A DNA stretch of 64,000 nucleotides, from positions 372,001 through 436,000 of the forward strand of contig NZ_AKJN02000008.1 of assembly GCF_000282315.2 (NCBI RefSeq). The letters are read 5' to 3'. The stretch comes from Pseudomonas sp. GM41(2012) (GTDB lineage Bacteria > Pseudomonadota > Gammaproteobacteria > Pseudomonadales > Pseudomonadaceae). Both the position numbers and the translations under genes were made by a program. Below the pieces are notes generated by a model, which saw nothing but the letters and a program-made list of their open reading frames with translations, did no database searches and had not been told where the DNA came from. Below, piece after piece: positions 9,501 through 18,421 of the stretch (position 1 is its first letter; each line of letters starts with the position of its first letter).

Positions 9501-10213
9501 TCGTAGCGCACTGGCAAGGCATTGCTGTCACCGCCGGCCAGGACCGTCGCCTGATCAACAGTGATGGTGATCGCCTCCGTGCCTGCGGCCTGTTGCTCGG
9601 TGATCCGCAGAGCAGGGGCGAACACAGTCCCCCACTTCAGTCGTACCGTATCTCTCGCGGCAATTGCCGGGTAAATCGGCACGGTGACTGGAATACCGTT
9701 TTTCGCCCATTCGGCATCCACGCCATTTTTTTTCACGTCATCGGGTAGCTGCGGCGCTTTGAGTTCTGAATGCCAGGCCTCAAAGGGTCGTTTATCCGGT
9801 CCGCCCGGGCGGTTGAGCTTGACCAGGATTCGCAGTGGTGCAGACGTCTCATCAGGGGCCGTCGAGCCATTGCGGGTTATCTGGTAATGCACATTCTCAA
9901 CCCAACCAGCAACAATGCCGGTGATAGGTATGTAGAACAGCAGGCGTTGGTCGACTTCTTCAGGCAAAACCTCTTTTACATAGATCTTGAGATCGCCCCA
10001 GTAGATGTCGTGTCGGTCTCCCGCTTGCATGGCGCTATAAGGATCGATGTTGCAGAGCATCCCGGCGGGATGGCCGGTAAGCACTGCAATGTTGACTCCA
10101 GCATCACCGTCCGCGATACCTTGGATCATGCCGGTGATCATCAAGGGATACTCGACGAGCACAGAATCAGTGCCATCAAATCGAGAGAACAGGCCTGGAT
10201 TGGGAAGGTCCAT
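6578..10213 (-). CDS. Large repeat protein of unknown function with about nine Ig-like repeats (1211 aa)
   Basis: I do not recognise a characterised family. No signal peptide or membrane segment is evident at the N-terminus (MDLPNPGLFSRFDG). The protein is built of about nine roughly 110-aa beta-rich repeats, each opening with a LPAPxVxExxGxxLDP-like motif followed by IPxYxxMxxGDxIxxxWxG. A different C-terminal domain of about 140 residues (DELTTFASATFEGWERG to the end) looks like a beta-sandwich carbohydrate-binding or jelly-roll module. The ATG has a good AGGAG 7 bp upstream. It is the last of three large minus-strand genes lying between the lapA-type gene and lapDG. Its repeats are clearly related to the N-terminal half of the protein at 12400-15567. 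GC appears lower than in the flanks. A surface or secreted role is possible but not shown. Confidence 0.85.
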   Translation of the reverse strand: MDLPNPGLFSRFDGTDSVLVEYPLMITGMIQGIADGDAGVNIAVLTGHPAGMLCNIDPYSAMQAGDRHDIYWGDLKIYVKEVLPEEVDQRLLFYIPITGIVAGWVENVHYQITRNGSTAPDETSAPLRILVKLNRPGGPDKRPFEAWHSELKAPQLPDDVKKNGVDAEWAKNGIPVTVPIYPAIAARDTVRLKWGTVFAPALRITEQQAAGTEAITITVDQATVLAGGDSNALPVRYEVYDEVSNFCEKWSAITPVNVDAGAWRLLAPLIVEALNGVIDLDQLNRAPVTLQIDIRPEDFETGDTLEVSWVGTRPSSSEPVNHKESVPIVKGPDSVQVKVPYELVKAIAMGSADASYVLIKANGDPPLSSKHAFATVKGKISNLPAPTISEVIGEILEPSVSRATVHIRYPGMTDGDRIKLFWLGTRANGIPYLHEVPYTVTAGDARLKHITLLVENKHITPLDGGTLDLYYRVSNDLAQARKVDDSEHLWVKVGTISATLPAPAVDKTQDGVLDPALVPRNATLRIPRIPTAKGDVLTYYWRGISPAGTTTDGLPITLNLVGESLSFRIDAQFIKPNMNQQVEVRYTLKRATTGDYEYSELLQLIVGTLIGELPAPEVKEADGNALNPIKALTHLTVKIPRYATMEKSDRLSVTWTGTPGQGSFTSPEREVRTIEPKEVEMPTHLVPFNLDRDVVVTYNVKRYVQPKASDPLNLHVQKFSLSDLPTPKVTQAPDDKVLELAAFIGDATTTLANWPHSAEGQKIWLHAEGTRNGSPETITLYDGKAITQQEAERGLSTFLSRARLLQLTDKTTLTLIAKVAFDGGDNPNPAQEFPRLVLTLLQVGELVLIPPSVDGVVGNALDPVLLPASGAVVKVPRYGGMAVGDKIFVSWRGAPGSGSHTTSPPQEVSRREEMSFNVPRNVAIANAGRSVTVVYHVTRAEGGEERESPPYTFNVVVELKLGPPTVTGVVGGFLDLDSVPASGVPVIIPQYQGMAIGDMVRVRWTGPGGSDTTLPVRIDSLGPRTINVDRAMAINNRGYDVTVTYLVTRITGGQERESPAAAFKVMVFLKDELTTFASATFEGWERGPITDPRDLRIIAHQGRYVLFNNTYSSLAGIFLRKRFPNFKIGQHYQFSVDAARIDIGGGNVAPVISLSTSQGYLTGGTTLTTNWTTLHGIFIATTNSLELYINTHQATHVSNDYAVVNLRIRAI

Positions 10214-10350
10214 GGGAGCTCCTGAGGGTCATTACCTGGCGATGAGTCGTGGTTGCCCCTCAATCATGGAAACTTTATGGCTGAAGGGAGAAATGCAGCG
10301 CCGGGAGCCAGTCGAGGGTGTTCGCCTGGCCCCGGGGGGCAGAGTTGGTA

Positions 10351-12333
10351 CTAAGCGTCTCGTGCCGGGTCAAAATCCTGCGCCGGGAGAAGACCGCCCC
10401 ATGTCACGCAGCGGTTGTCCTCTTTGCGTGCGACAAAGCCCCCATACACGGCTCCTGAAGGAGAGGGTCTGCTCTGAACCGTATAGATTTCAACAACCCC
10501 GCTGTTCAATGCGCTTTGCAACGCTGGGGGAATCAGGCCGCCGTCCTGGTTCGGTCTGCCCCAGGCAACGACAGCGCCTTTGGTTTGGCCTTGATCGACC
10601 AGTGCGGCAAACGCACCGTTGGAGCAATACACTTTACGAATGGTACTGGCCATCAGGACCTGACGGGTCTCGTCAGGAAGTGTGCCTCCCGTTGCAGCCA
10701 ATCCCCAGGCGATGACATCTTTGGTGCGACCATCGGCATCGCGACTGATCAACACGAAGCTACCGTCATTGCGTACCAGTTCGATGTCGCCACCATCTTT
10801 TGTTGCAACCCTGGACGACACTCGTGTCGATGCAGGGGGGGCGGAGAAAGCTCCAAAAGCCGCGAATGCCCCGAATGCCTCGGCGTCAGAGGGTTCGGCA
10901 ACAGGGCTGGCTTCAAACAGTGATTCGATACGGCTTTGGGTGTCGCCTTCTTCAAAAAGTGCCTGTGCGTTCATGGAGGGTTTATCGACGCTTTCTGTTC
11001 TGGCCTTTACGCCCATGGCTCCCATAGCACCCATGGCCATGCTTCGGGTCGGGATCGGCCCCCCGCCGTAACCTGCATATCCCCAGGCTGCTGCCTGGCC
11101 TTTGTCATTGACAAAACAAAAGGCCCAGGGGCAGGCCCCACACAATACAAGGTTGCCCTTGGCAGCAAGGCTTGCTGCCGCTTCAGACATCGTGCCGCCG
11201 TGACTCGGACTCCCCCAGGTCACGGCTTTTTTCCTGTCCAAGGTGATTGCACAGAAGGCATGCTCATTGGCAATGACGGTTTGAACGCCTTTATCGTTGT
11301 AGATTTTATCCAGCGCGTCGGCCGGAATGGTGCCATTTGTTCCCCAGCCGATCAAATGGCGCTCGTCAGAGATTGCGCAAAACGCTTGAGATGAGGCAAT
11401 GATTCGTTCCACCTTCATCTCGTCGAGTTCTGCCTGCACATTGGCCGGGATGACACCGCCTGTGGCGACCGGCCCCCAAGCGTATACCTTGCCGGCCTTG
11501 GTTAGCACAGCGAATGAGCTGGTGGTGGAATAGATGGCGGTTGGCGGGTCAAAAAACAGCTTGGTCTGAATAGCCAATGGGACCTCGCCCCCCGTCGCCG
11601 CGGAGCCGATAGCGCCAATGGTGTGTTCACCCGGTTTGGGGTCTTTATAGATAAACGCTATTGACGTCTCGTTGGTGTAAACCGCTTTGACATCCTTGAT
11701 AATCGGCTTGTTGGCGGGCATGTTCGGACCCCAGGCAAGCAGCTGGTTACCGCGGCCTACCGGCACCAAAGCACCAAAGCTGCTATGGGTAGAGAACATG
11801 GTGGCGGCAGGGTTGTTCTCCAGCATTCTCTTTATATCGTCGGGCACAACACCACCGTAGGTACTGGCTCCAAAGATGGTAAGGTTCTGTGTGACCCGGT
11901 TTTTAAACGCCATTGCGCCCGCCGAGGTGGTGATCATTCCGTCCTTGGGGGTATTGGCGTGAAAGGCGTACTGACCGCGCTGCTTCAGGTAACTGTTCTC
12001 GCTCTCTTCGTCCGAGATGTTCTGGAATCCCCCCGTGGTGATGATGATCGGCTCGGAGAAGGTCTCCTCGCCAGTTTCACCGGACAAGGCGCTCGGAGTC
12101 ACCGAGAATGTCAGCTCCATGCCATCGTGTTCGGGCAGCAGCGTTAAATCGAGCGTAGTGGCAATTACGTCGCCAGCCTTTCCCCCGTTGTACCAGCAGA
12201 ACGTTGAGCCACTTTCGGGATTTTCGTCCGCATTCTGGTAGAGGTAGCTGCCGGTAATTGTTCCGCCAACGAGTGGTTGACCCATGATGGTGACGTCGCT
12301 GACAGTTGGTGCGGCTTTCACGTTGATGCTCAT
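10351..12333 (-). CDS. RCC1-like beta-propeller protein of unknown function (660 aa)
   Basis: After an N-terminal Ig-like domain (VSDVTIMGQPLVGGTITGSY, residues about 8-100), repeats of the form FxAL...DGxVxAWGxxxxGGxIP recur through the protein, for example VYAWGPVATGGVIP and VVAWGRPNQDGGLIP. This is the pattern of RCC1/BLIP-II-type seven-bladed propellers. A low-complexity insert rich in Met, Ala and Gly (around residues 430-510, AMGAMGAMG and AFGAFAAFGAF) interrupts the propeller. No signal peptide is visible. The ATG at 12333 has GGAG 7 bp upstream; an in-frame upstream start lacks support. It lies 66 bp downstream of the related 12400-15567 gene and is probably cotranscribed with it. Propellers of this type bind proteins, but no partner can be named. 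Confidence 0.85.
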   Translation of the reverse strand: MSINVKAAPTVSDVTIMGQPLVGGTITGSYLYQNADENPESGSTFCWYNGGKAGDVIATTLDLTLLPEHDGMELTFSVTPSALSGETGEETFSEPIIITTGGFQNISDEESENSYLKQRGQYAFHANTPKDGMITTSAGAMAFKNRVTQNLTIFGASTYGGVVPDDIKRMLENNPAATMFSTHSSFGALVPVGRGNQLLAWGPNMPANKPIIKDVKAVYTNETSIAFIYKDPKPGEHTIGAIGSAATGGEVPLAIQTKLFFDPPTAIYSTTSSFAVLTKAGKVYAWGPVATGGVIPANVQAELDEMKVERIIASSQAFCAISDERHLIGWGTNGTIPADALDKIYNDKGVQTVIANEHAFCAITLDRKKAVTWGSPSHGGTMSEAAASLAAKGNLVLCGACPWAFCFVNDKGQAAAWGYAGYGGGPIPTRSMAMGAMGAMGVKARTESVDKPSMNAQALFEEGDTQSRIESLFEASPVAEPSDAEAFGAFAAFGAFSAPPASTRVSSRVATKDGGDIELVRNDGSFVLISRDADGRTKDVIAWGLAATGGTLPDETRQVLMASTIRKVYCSNGAFAALVDQGQTKGAVVAWGRPNQDGGLIPPALQSALNSGVVEIYTVQSRPSPSGAVYGGFVARKEDNRCVTWGGLLPAQDFDPARDA

Positions 12334-12399
12334 TGCATTTCTCCAGGGATAGGTTTCCCCACGTGCAGGAAACACAGTTCAAAAACTATTGGTTGTTGT

Positions 12400-15300
12400 T
12401 CACTCGGCGTAAGAAATCTGACCCTCGAGCGGTTTAAGATCGGGAGCGCCTGATCCCCAGGCGTACACCGTGTCTTGCGGAGTCAGAAGCACCCAATGAG
12501 GGCCCGCGTGGTAAACCCCGGCGGCTTCATGGCCCTCGGCTACCCCTGAATTGATGCCCCAGGACACTACCGTGAAGTCCTCCAGCAACGCGCTGAAAGA
12601 TCCATAAGACGCCGACAACGTGAGTACCGGCCCAAGCCCCTGTGGAATCGTTGCTCCCTCGCCCGGATTTCCCCAAGCGACCAGCGAACCGTCCTTTTTC
12701 AATGCGCAGAAGGCGGTAGTGGTACCAGTAACATGCTGTACATTTTGCAAGGTGCCTGGCGCAGCGCCGCCGAATCGGGAGTTACCCCAGGCAATCGCCG
12801 ATCCATCTACTTTCAAGGCGGTAAACGCTGCGCTGGTCGAACTGATATGCGTCACGTTCAGGAGCTGCTTTGCAATCGCTGCGGGAATCTCTCCGCCGTG
12901 CTCCTTGGAACCCCACGCCACAACCTTGCGATCAGTCTTGAGGGCTGCGAACGCGCGATTGTTGGCACTCAGGCGTGCAGTACCATTGGCTGCGGTTATG
13001 TTCAGACCTTGGGGCCAGGTCTCTCCCCAACTGAAGACACGACCGTCACTCAGTAATGCGCTGAAGTCGGTGGTCGTGCCGACAACCTGTTTCACCTGTC
13101 TGAGTTGTGAGCTGATCGCGGTGGGAATGACACCACCGAATTCTTTACGACCCCAGGCCACGAGGCTGCCATCGGCGCGCAGGGCGACAAATGCACCGCC
13201 ACCGCTGGCGGCAATTTTCTTCACGCTTCGCAGTTGAGCGCTGATGATCGGCGGGATCGTCCCCCCGAACTCGGCAGCTCCCCACGCTCTGACGGTGCCA
13301 TCTCGTTTGATCGCGGCATAAGCGAGCCCGCCGGCCACGACGTAGCTCACATCAGTGAGATCAACTGGGGGGAGCATTTCGGCGTTATCACTCCAGCCAA
13401 AAACACTGCCGTCATTCTTGGTAATGCACCCGCTGTGACGGTCTGCCAGATTGAACAAGCCCGTGATGTTGCCTGGGCGCAGAATGTGTTTCTCGATGAG
13501 AGTGCCCTGGTCTTGCAGGGTGACGACCAAGGGGCGTTCAGGCTCGATGTCGATAAAGTACTGACCTGCAATGCCGGAACTGTCGCCTTCATAGGCCCAC
13601 AACACGTCACCACTACGAGTGGGGGTACCATTCAAGAGTGTCGGGTTCGAATAGTAATGAGGACCACTGGACGAGCGTCTGCCAACGATTTGCAGTACAG
13701 GTCGAGCTTTGCTGATTTTCAGGGTCAGCGTGTTCGAATAGCGAGTTTTTTTCTCAGAGGGTCGGTTGACTTCGTACCAGACTTCTACAATGCCGCGGCG
13801 ATTGGGCAAGAGATGGTCGGTGACGAATTGGCTGCCAAGCTTGAACTCCACAGGCTTACCCGCGGTGAATGAGTTCAGGGTGATCGAATCACTGATACTG
13901 CCGCTGGTTGATCCCAACCAGGTGAACTTCACCACGTCTTCAGCTTGTGTACCGGTGTAGGGAATCGTCAGCCGAAATCCAGTGAGGACATCTTCGGGGT
14001 TGAGTGTGCCGCCTTGTTCCTTCTCGACTTCAGGTACTGCAAGCTCCAGCAATGGAGCCCCGATGATGAGCGTTTCCAGGTGAATGGATTCACGCTTGGT
14101 GGGTTTTTCGTCATCACCAATCGAATGGATCAGGTAGTACAGATCAAGTTTGCCGTCCTTGATTGCGACAATATGCTGACCGCTCACAGTGATGGGGATC
14201 GGCCGCCGATTGAGCATATCGTTGTTGCTGATCGGATACCGCTCCAGCCCCGGTTCGTAACTGCCGTTGTCGTGTTGGGTGCCCACCCATCTGAGCTCGA
14301 TTTCCTGCCCGGCATCCATCGACTCATCGAATGGAATGCTGATGGTGGTGCTCGCGAGTGCAGGGTCAAGTGCACCTTGACGCGCATCGTCGGCGACGGG
14401 TGCTGCCAGGCGATTGGCTTCACCGATGATGTCAATGAATCGCCCTTTTGATTTCAGGTTTTTCGTCCCATCCTGATTTTCAAGGCGATAGGAAAAAACA
14501 GCCTGGGTCTGGGCGAGTAAACGTACAGCAGCATTTGGCAGCTCCACCTCGACGATAGTGTCAGGCTGTTTGTCGATGGTTTTGGAGACATTGATATCCA
14601 CCGCCGGGCCTTCCAGCGGGTAGCCCTTGAGGTTGACAACAATGATGTCGTCTTTTTCAAAACTGGGTTTTTTCGCGTTGATCTGGACAATGACCTTTTC
14701 GCCGCCCAGCGCATCGAGATCAAGTACGTGGCCATCCGCTTGCTTGACCACGGGGGCATCGAGTCGTGAATTACCGGTATCGACCTCGACCCACTGCGGG
14801 GCGCTCCAGTCTTCGGAATGGTTGTTCACGACATCCCTGACATAAAAGGCGACTGCCAAGCCTTCTTCGTCAGAGTCGCCCACCAAAAGAATGGTTTCTT
14901 CGTCAACGGTAATGACGATGGGGTTGTTTGCCGGATCCTTTATTTGCAGTTCTGTCACCGGGGCCGACTCGACAATCTTCCAGCCCCAGCTCAGCCTGCA
15001 TATATCGCCCACCGCAATATTGGGGTAAGCCTCTTTTTTTGTGCTGCCCGGCTTGGCCATGATGGTGATGGGTACGCCGTTTTTGGCGGTTTCTTTGTCC
15101 ACGACTCCGCCAATGATTTGCGGGTCAATGAACATGTACAGTTCAGAATGTCCTGGCGTACTGCCATTTTCATCCTTGCCGCCAGGTCGCTCGAGTTTTG
15201 CGTAAACGCGGATTGGTGTTTCTGGCGCGTCGGACCCTCCACTCAATCGCGAAACGCTGTAGTTCAGCGTATAAGCGCCGGTGGTAAGGCGCCAGGGCTC

Positions 15301-15567
15301 AACGAACAAGGTCACGCGCTGTTTGACTTCATTGGCATCAATAACGTCATGATCGACTTCAATGCCATCGAGCAGTAGCACGACCTTGTCACCTACCTCC
15401 ATTGGGTCCCATGGCTGGATTTGGCACTTCAATCCGTCATCCGGATTTACCCCTTGGGCGGCGGCGATGTTAATCCCCCATTCCTCTGAGGGAAGTGCGG
15501 GCTCGGTACGATCCGGAATGTCTAGTTCAGGCAATGATCTGACATTGGTCGGGAATTGGGAGGCCAT
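12400..15567 (-). CDS. Ig-like repeat plus RCC1-like propeller fusion protein (1055 aa)
   Basis: Residues 1 to about 640 carry the same roughly 110-aa repeat as the 1211-aa protein (LERPGG..., AVPEVEKEQGGTLNPEDV, LAAPVADDARQGALDPAL). Residues from about 690 to the end carry RCC1-like repeats (AYAAIKRDGTVRAWGAAEFGG, FVALRADGSLVAWGRKEFGG and others) as in the 660-aa protein. It therefore combines the architectures of its two downstream neighbours. I chose the ATG at 15567 (GGAG 8 bp upstream) over a TTG at 15585. No signal peptide or membrane segment is visible. It begins 117 bp downstream of lapD on the same strand. The function is unknown. The sequence is AT-richer than the lap genes, which is compatible with acquisition. 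Confidence 0.85.
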   Translation of the reverse strand: MASQFPTNVRSLPELDIPDRTEPALPSEEWGINIAAAQGVNPDDGLKCQIQPWDPMEVGDKVVLLLDGIEVDHDVIDANEVKQRVTLFVEPWRLTTGAYTLNYSVSRLSGGSDAPETPIRVYAKLERPGGKDENGSTPGHSELYMFIDPQIIGGVVDKETAKNGVPITIMAKPGSTKKEAYPNIAVGDICRLSWGWKIVESAPVTELQIKDPANNPIVITVDEETILLVGDSDEEGLAVAFYVRDVVNNHSEDWSAPQWVEVDTGNSRLDAPVVKQADGHVLDLDALGGEKVIVQINAKKPSFEKDDIIVVNLKGYPLEGPAVDINVSKTIDKQPDTIVEVELPNAAVRLLAQTQAVFSYRLENQDGTKNLKSKGRFIDIIGEANRLAAPVADDARQGALDPALASTTISIPFDESMDAGQEIELRWVGTQHDNGSYEPGLERYPISNNDMLNRRPIPITVSGQHIVAIKDGKLDLYYLIHSIGDDEKPTKRESIHLETLIIGAPLLELAVPEVEKEQGGTLNPEDVLTGFRLTIPYTGTQAEDVVKFTWLGSTSGSISDSITLNSFTAGKPVEFKLGSQFVTDHLLPNRRGIVEVWYEVNRPSEKKTRYSNTLTLKISKARPVLQIVGRRSSSGPHYYSNPTLLNGTPTRSGDVLWAYEGDSSGIAGQYFIDIEPERPLVVTLQDQGTLIEKHILRPGNITGLFNLADRHSGCITKNDGSVFGWSDNAEMLPPVDLTDVSYVVAGGLAYAAIKRDGTVRAWGAAEFGGTIPPIISAQLRSVKKIAASGGGAFVALRADGSLVAWGRKEFGGVIPTAISSQLRQVKQVVGTTTDFSALLSDGRVFSWGETWPQGLNITAANGTARLSANNRAFAALKTDRKVVAWGSKEHGGEIPAAIAKQLLNVTHISSTSAAFTALKVDGSAIAWGNSRFGGAAPGTLQNVQHVTGTTTAFCALKKDGSLVAWGNPGEGATIPQGLGPVLTLSASYGSFSALLEDFTVVSWGINSGVAEGHEAAGVYHAGPHWVLLTPQDTVYAWGSGAPDLKPLEGQISYAE

Positions 15568-15683
15568 CGATGCAACTCCGGTCAAGGAATAAGTGACGGA
15601 GTTATTAGGTCCCTAAGTCGCGTGTGTGGCTACTGTCACATTTGACAGGTAGATGATGGTTTCCGACGAATGGTCCAACCGCA

Positions 15684-17624
15684 TTACATCGGCTCCGGCG
15701 GCCCAATCAACCGCCCCATCACCCCAAACAATCCCAACTCCCGGATTACCTCCAGCTCTCCTTTGGTCTCCACCATCTCCGCAATCAACGGCAAATCAAT
15801 GCTGTTGGTCGCCCGGAAAATCGCCTCGATGAACAGCTTTTTATCACTCTGCTCATCAATGTGACGGATGTACGCCCCATCGATTTTCAAGTAAGCCAGC
15901 CCCAGTTGAGCCAGGTTGCCGATCTGGCCGAAGCTGCCACCAAAATGCTGCAGACCGATGCGGTAACCGGTGTTGAGCAGGCTGTGGCTCAGACGTTGCA
16001 GTTCTTCCTGAGGGGGCAGTTGGCGTTCGTCGATTTCCAGAATCAGCAACGGCGCGAGTTCGGGCAGCGATTCGAGCATGTCGAGGATGTGTTGCAGCTG
16101 TGCTGGATCGCGCAGGGTGCTGCCGGACAGGCTTAACGCCAGTGGCCAACGATTGACGATGAGGTAGTCGAGGGTGGCTTCGAGCATGGCCAGGTCGAAT
16201 CGGGCCGACCAGCCGAGTCGCTCGATCCACGGCAGGAAATGCCCGGCGGCAATGGCCTCGCCCTGCGGGTCGAGCAGGCGTGCGAGGACTTTGTGATGCA
16301 GCACCTGGCTGGTGTCGGCGCATTGCACCACCGGCTGGAAATACAGTTGCATCTTGCCTTGGTTCAGGGCGTCGTCGATCCAGGTTTGCCAGTCGTTTTG
16401 GGACGGGGTCGGCGCGGTGATGGAGTCGGCCAAGTGGACCCACGGGCGCTCGGGATGTTGCCGGGCTTCGGTCAACGCCTGGTCCAGGCGCGTCAGCACG
16501 TCACTGGCTGGCTCGCCGGGGTGGTAAGGGGCGATCCCCAAGTGTGCCACCGGCATGGAGTCGCTGGCGCCGGTCAGGCGCAGGTTTTCCAGGGTGGCGC
16601 TGATTTCGCTGGCCAGGCGTGCGGCGTCGGCGCTGTCCAGCCCTGGCGTCAGCAAGCTGAATTCACCGCCGCGGTTGCGCGCCGCAAGCCAGGTGCGACG
16701 TTCCGGTGGCTGGGTCAGGCGCTTGAGCAATTCGCCGACGGCGCTGATCAGCGCATCGGTGCGCTGGCCACCCAGGCGTTGGTTGAGACCGACCAGATCG
16801 TTGATTCGCAGCATCAGCAAATGGCCGTCGCTGCTCTGCTCGGAGACCAGCAACTCGTCGGCCAGTTCTTCATCCAGCAAGCGTCGATTGGCCAGGCCTG
16901 TAAGGCTGTCCTGATAAGACTCGACCCGCAGTTTTTCACTGCGTGCGACCTCTTCGGCGAACAGCGCCTTGAGCTTCTCGACCATCTGGTTCATGGCCAG
17001 CACCACGCGTTTCAACTCCGGTGTGCGCGGCAGTTTCGGCAGGCTGAGGAACTCGCGTTTGCTGATGGCTTCGGCCTGTTTGACCATGCTTTCGAGTGGC
17101 CGAAATTGCCGGCGCAGCAACCAGCCGCCAAACACGGCACTGAGCAGGCCGCACACCAGCAACCAGATCAGACTGCCGAGGGTGCTGTCCCAGAGTTTGG
17201 CCAGGGCGAACTGCGGATTGCTCAACACTTCGACCCGTGCCGCCTGGACCCAGCCGCGCATGATCAGCGCTTCGCCACCGGGTGGGTGCAGGTTGACCAG
17301 GTTCACAAACCAGGCGGGAACGCCCTCGATTTGCCCCGGCACACTGCGTTCTACCAGCACCTGCGCATCCTCGATGTTGATGATTCGAATACTGCTGAAA
17401 TAACCGCTGTCGAAAATCGAGCTGACCATTAATTCGATCATGGCCGGGTCATCGATTTGCGCGGTCAACGACAAACCTAACGCGGTGGCGGCGTCCTGGG
17501 CGTGGGAGCGCAACTGGCTGAGCATCTGGTCGCGAGAGCTTTCCAGGCTGACAAAAAAACTGCCGCTGAACGCCACCAGCAAGAACAGGCAGATGGCGAG
17601 AAACAACTGTTTACGCAGTGACAT
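15684..17624 (-). CDS. lapD: LapD, inner-membrane c-di-GMP receptor controlling LapG
   Basis: The 646-aa length matches known LapD closely. The order is TM1 (about 6-24), periplasmic output domain, TM2 (about 149-170), HAMP, GGDEF (about 240-400) and EAL (about 410-646). Both catalytic motifs are degenerate as in LapD: RGGEF replaces GGDEF and KVLARL replaces the EAL motif, so the protein should bind c-di-GMP rather than make or cut it. A GW pair with Trp at residue 125 matches the periplasmic residue known to contact LapG. With c-di-GMP bound, LapD sequesters LapG and keeps the adhesin at the surface. The start is ATG 17624 (MSLRKQLFLAICLFLL), 22 bp after lapG. A longer in-frame ORF overlaps lapG and is not supported. 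Confidence 0.96.
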   Translation of the reverse strand: MSLRKQLFLAICLFLLVAFSGSFFVSLESSRDQMLSQLRSHAQDAATALGLSLTAQIDDPAMIELMVSSIFDSGYFSSIRIINIEDAQVLVERSVPGQIEGVPAWFVNLVNLHPPGGEALIMRGWVQAARVEVLSNPQFALAKLWDSTLGSLIWLLVCGLLSAVFGGWLLRRQFRPLESMVKQAEAISKREFLSLPKLPRTPELKRVVLAMNQMVEKLKALFAEEVARSEKLRVESYQDSLTGLANRRLLDEELADELLVSEQSSDGHLLMLRINDLVGLNQRLGGQRTDALISAVGELLKRLTQPPERRTWLAARNRGGEFSLLTPGLDSADAARLASEISATLENLRLTGASDSMPVAHLGIAPYHPGEPASDVLTRLDQALTEARQHPERPWVHLADSITAPTPSQNDWQTWIDDALNQGKMQLYFQPVVQCADTSQVLHHKVLARLLDPQGEAIAAGHFLPWIERLGWSARFDLAMLEATLDYLIVNRWPLALSLSGSTLRDPAQLQHILDMLESLPELAPLLILEIDERQLPPQEELQRLSHSLLNTGYRIGLQHFGGSFGQIGNLAQLGLAYLKIDGAYIRHIDEQSDKKLFIEAIFRATNSIDLPLIAEMVETKGELEVIRELGLFGVMGRLIGPPEPM

Positions 17625-17646
17625 AAATCGCTCCTTGCTCAGGTGG

Positions 17647-18354
17647 CTAGCCGTCGCCCACGGCGAACCCTTCGGCCTGCATCTTTTTGAGTACGTCCTG
17701 CCAGCGCGACAGTTTTTTCGAGTCGCTGCTGCGTTTGCCGCCATTGGCTCCCGGCAAGTACAGGCCTTCGGCATTGAAGGCGTACACCGGCAGCAAGTCT
17801 TGGCGTTGGGAGGCGGGTCGGACGTCGCCGATCAAGTTGTCCAGCACCAGCGGATCGGCCGTGGGGCTGTTGTAGAACGTCAGCACCATGTGCGCCTGGT
17901 TCTGGGTCAGGGCTTTTACGTAGGTGATGCGTAGTTTTTCGCTGGGAATTCCCAGGTAGCGCAGGCTGAAATATTTCGCCAGTGCGTAGTCCTCGCAATC
18001 AGCGGCACCCTTGATCAGGGATTCGATGGGCGTTGCCCAGTAATCGGTCTGATGCCAGACGCGGGTGTCGTCCAGAAAGCTCAGTTGCTGATTGAAGAAG
18101 CGATTGACCGCGTTCAGTTGCTCGCGCTCGGGGGCGTTGACTTCGCTTTGCAGCATCTGACTCCAGGCCTCGATCCTTCCCCGTCCCGAACCGAGGGTGC
18201 CGTAGCGATTTTCGGCGGTTTGCAGAATCTGCGTAAAACTCCAGTTGGCCCCGACACTGCCTAGCCCGGCTAACAGAAAAGTGATCAGCAACAGCCATCC
18301 GCCGAACCGAAGTCGGAGCGTTGACCATCCTGGACTACGCAGACTGCGGGACAT
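17647..18354 (-). CDS. lapG: LapG, periplasmic cysteine protease releasing the LapA-type adhesin
   Basis: This 235-aa protein belongs to the bacterial transglutaminase-like cysteine protease family. A hydrophobic N-terminal export signal (residues about 16-36) precedes the mature domain. The catalytic Cys (ADCEDYALAKY), His (QAHMVLTFY) and Asp (LVLDNLIGDV) are all present in order. LapG cuts the adhesin retention module at TAAG when LapD is free of c-di-GMP; the adhesin in this window has TAAG at residues 115-118. The ATG start has no strong ribosome site, so the exact start is less sure. The gene heads the lapG-lapD pair and probably their operon. Confidence 0.95.
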   Translation of the reverse strand: MSRSLRSPGWSTLRLRFGGWLLLITFLLAGLGSVGANWSFTQILQTAENRYGTLGSGRGRIEAWSQMLQSEVNAPEREQLNAVNRFFNQQLSFLDDTRVWHQTDYWATPIESLIKGAADCEDYALAKYFSLRYLGIPSEKLRITYVKALTQNQAHMVLTFYNSPTADPLVLDNLIGDVRPASQRQDLLPVYAFNAEGLYLPGANGGKRSSDSKKLSRWQDVLKKMQAEGFAVGDG

Positions 18355-18421
18355 GTCTGGCCGCTCGGGTGCAGATGCCTGAAGTCTAGGCGGTGTTTTC
18401 AGCCAGGCAGGACAGATCGTC

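Noticed and set aside
6578..15567. Treating the three large genes as Tc-toxin or Rhs components
   Set aside because: The RCC1-like and Ig-like repeats are suggestive of toxin complexes, but no YD repeats, SpvB, neuraminidase-like or TcA domains are visible.
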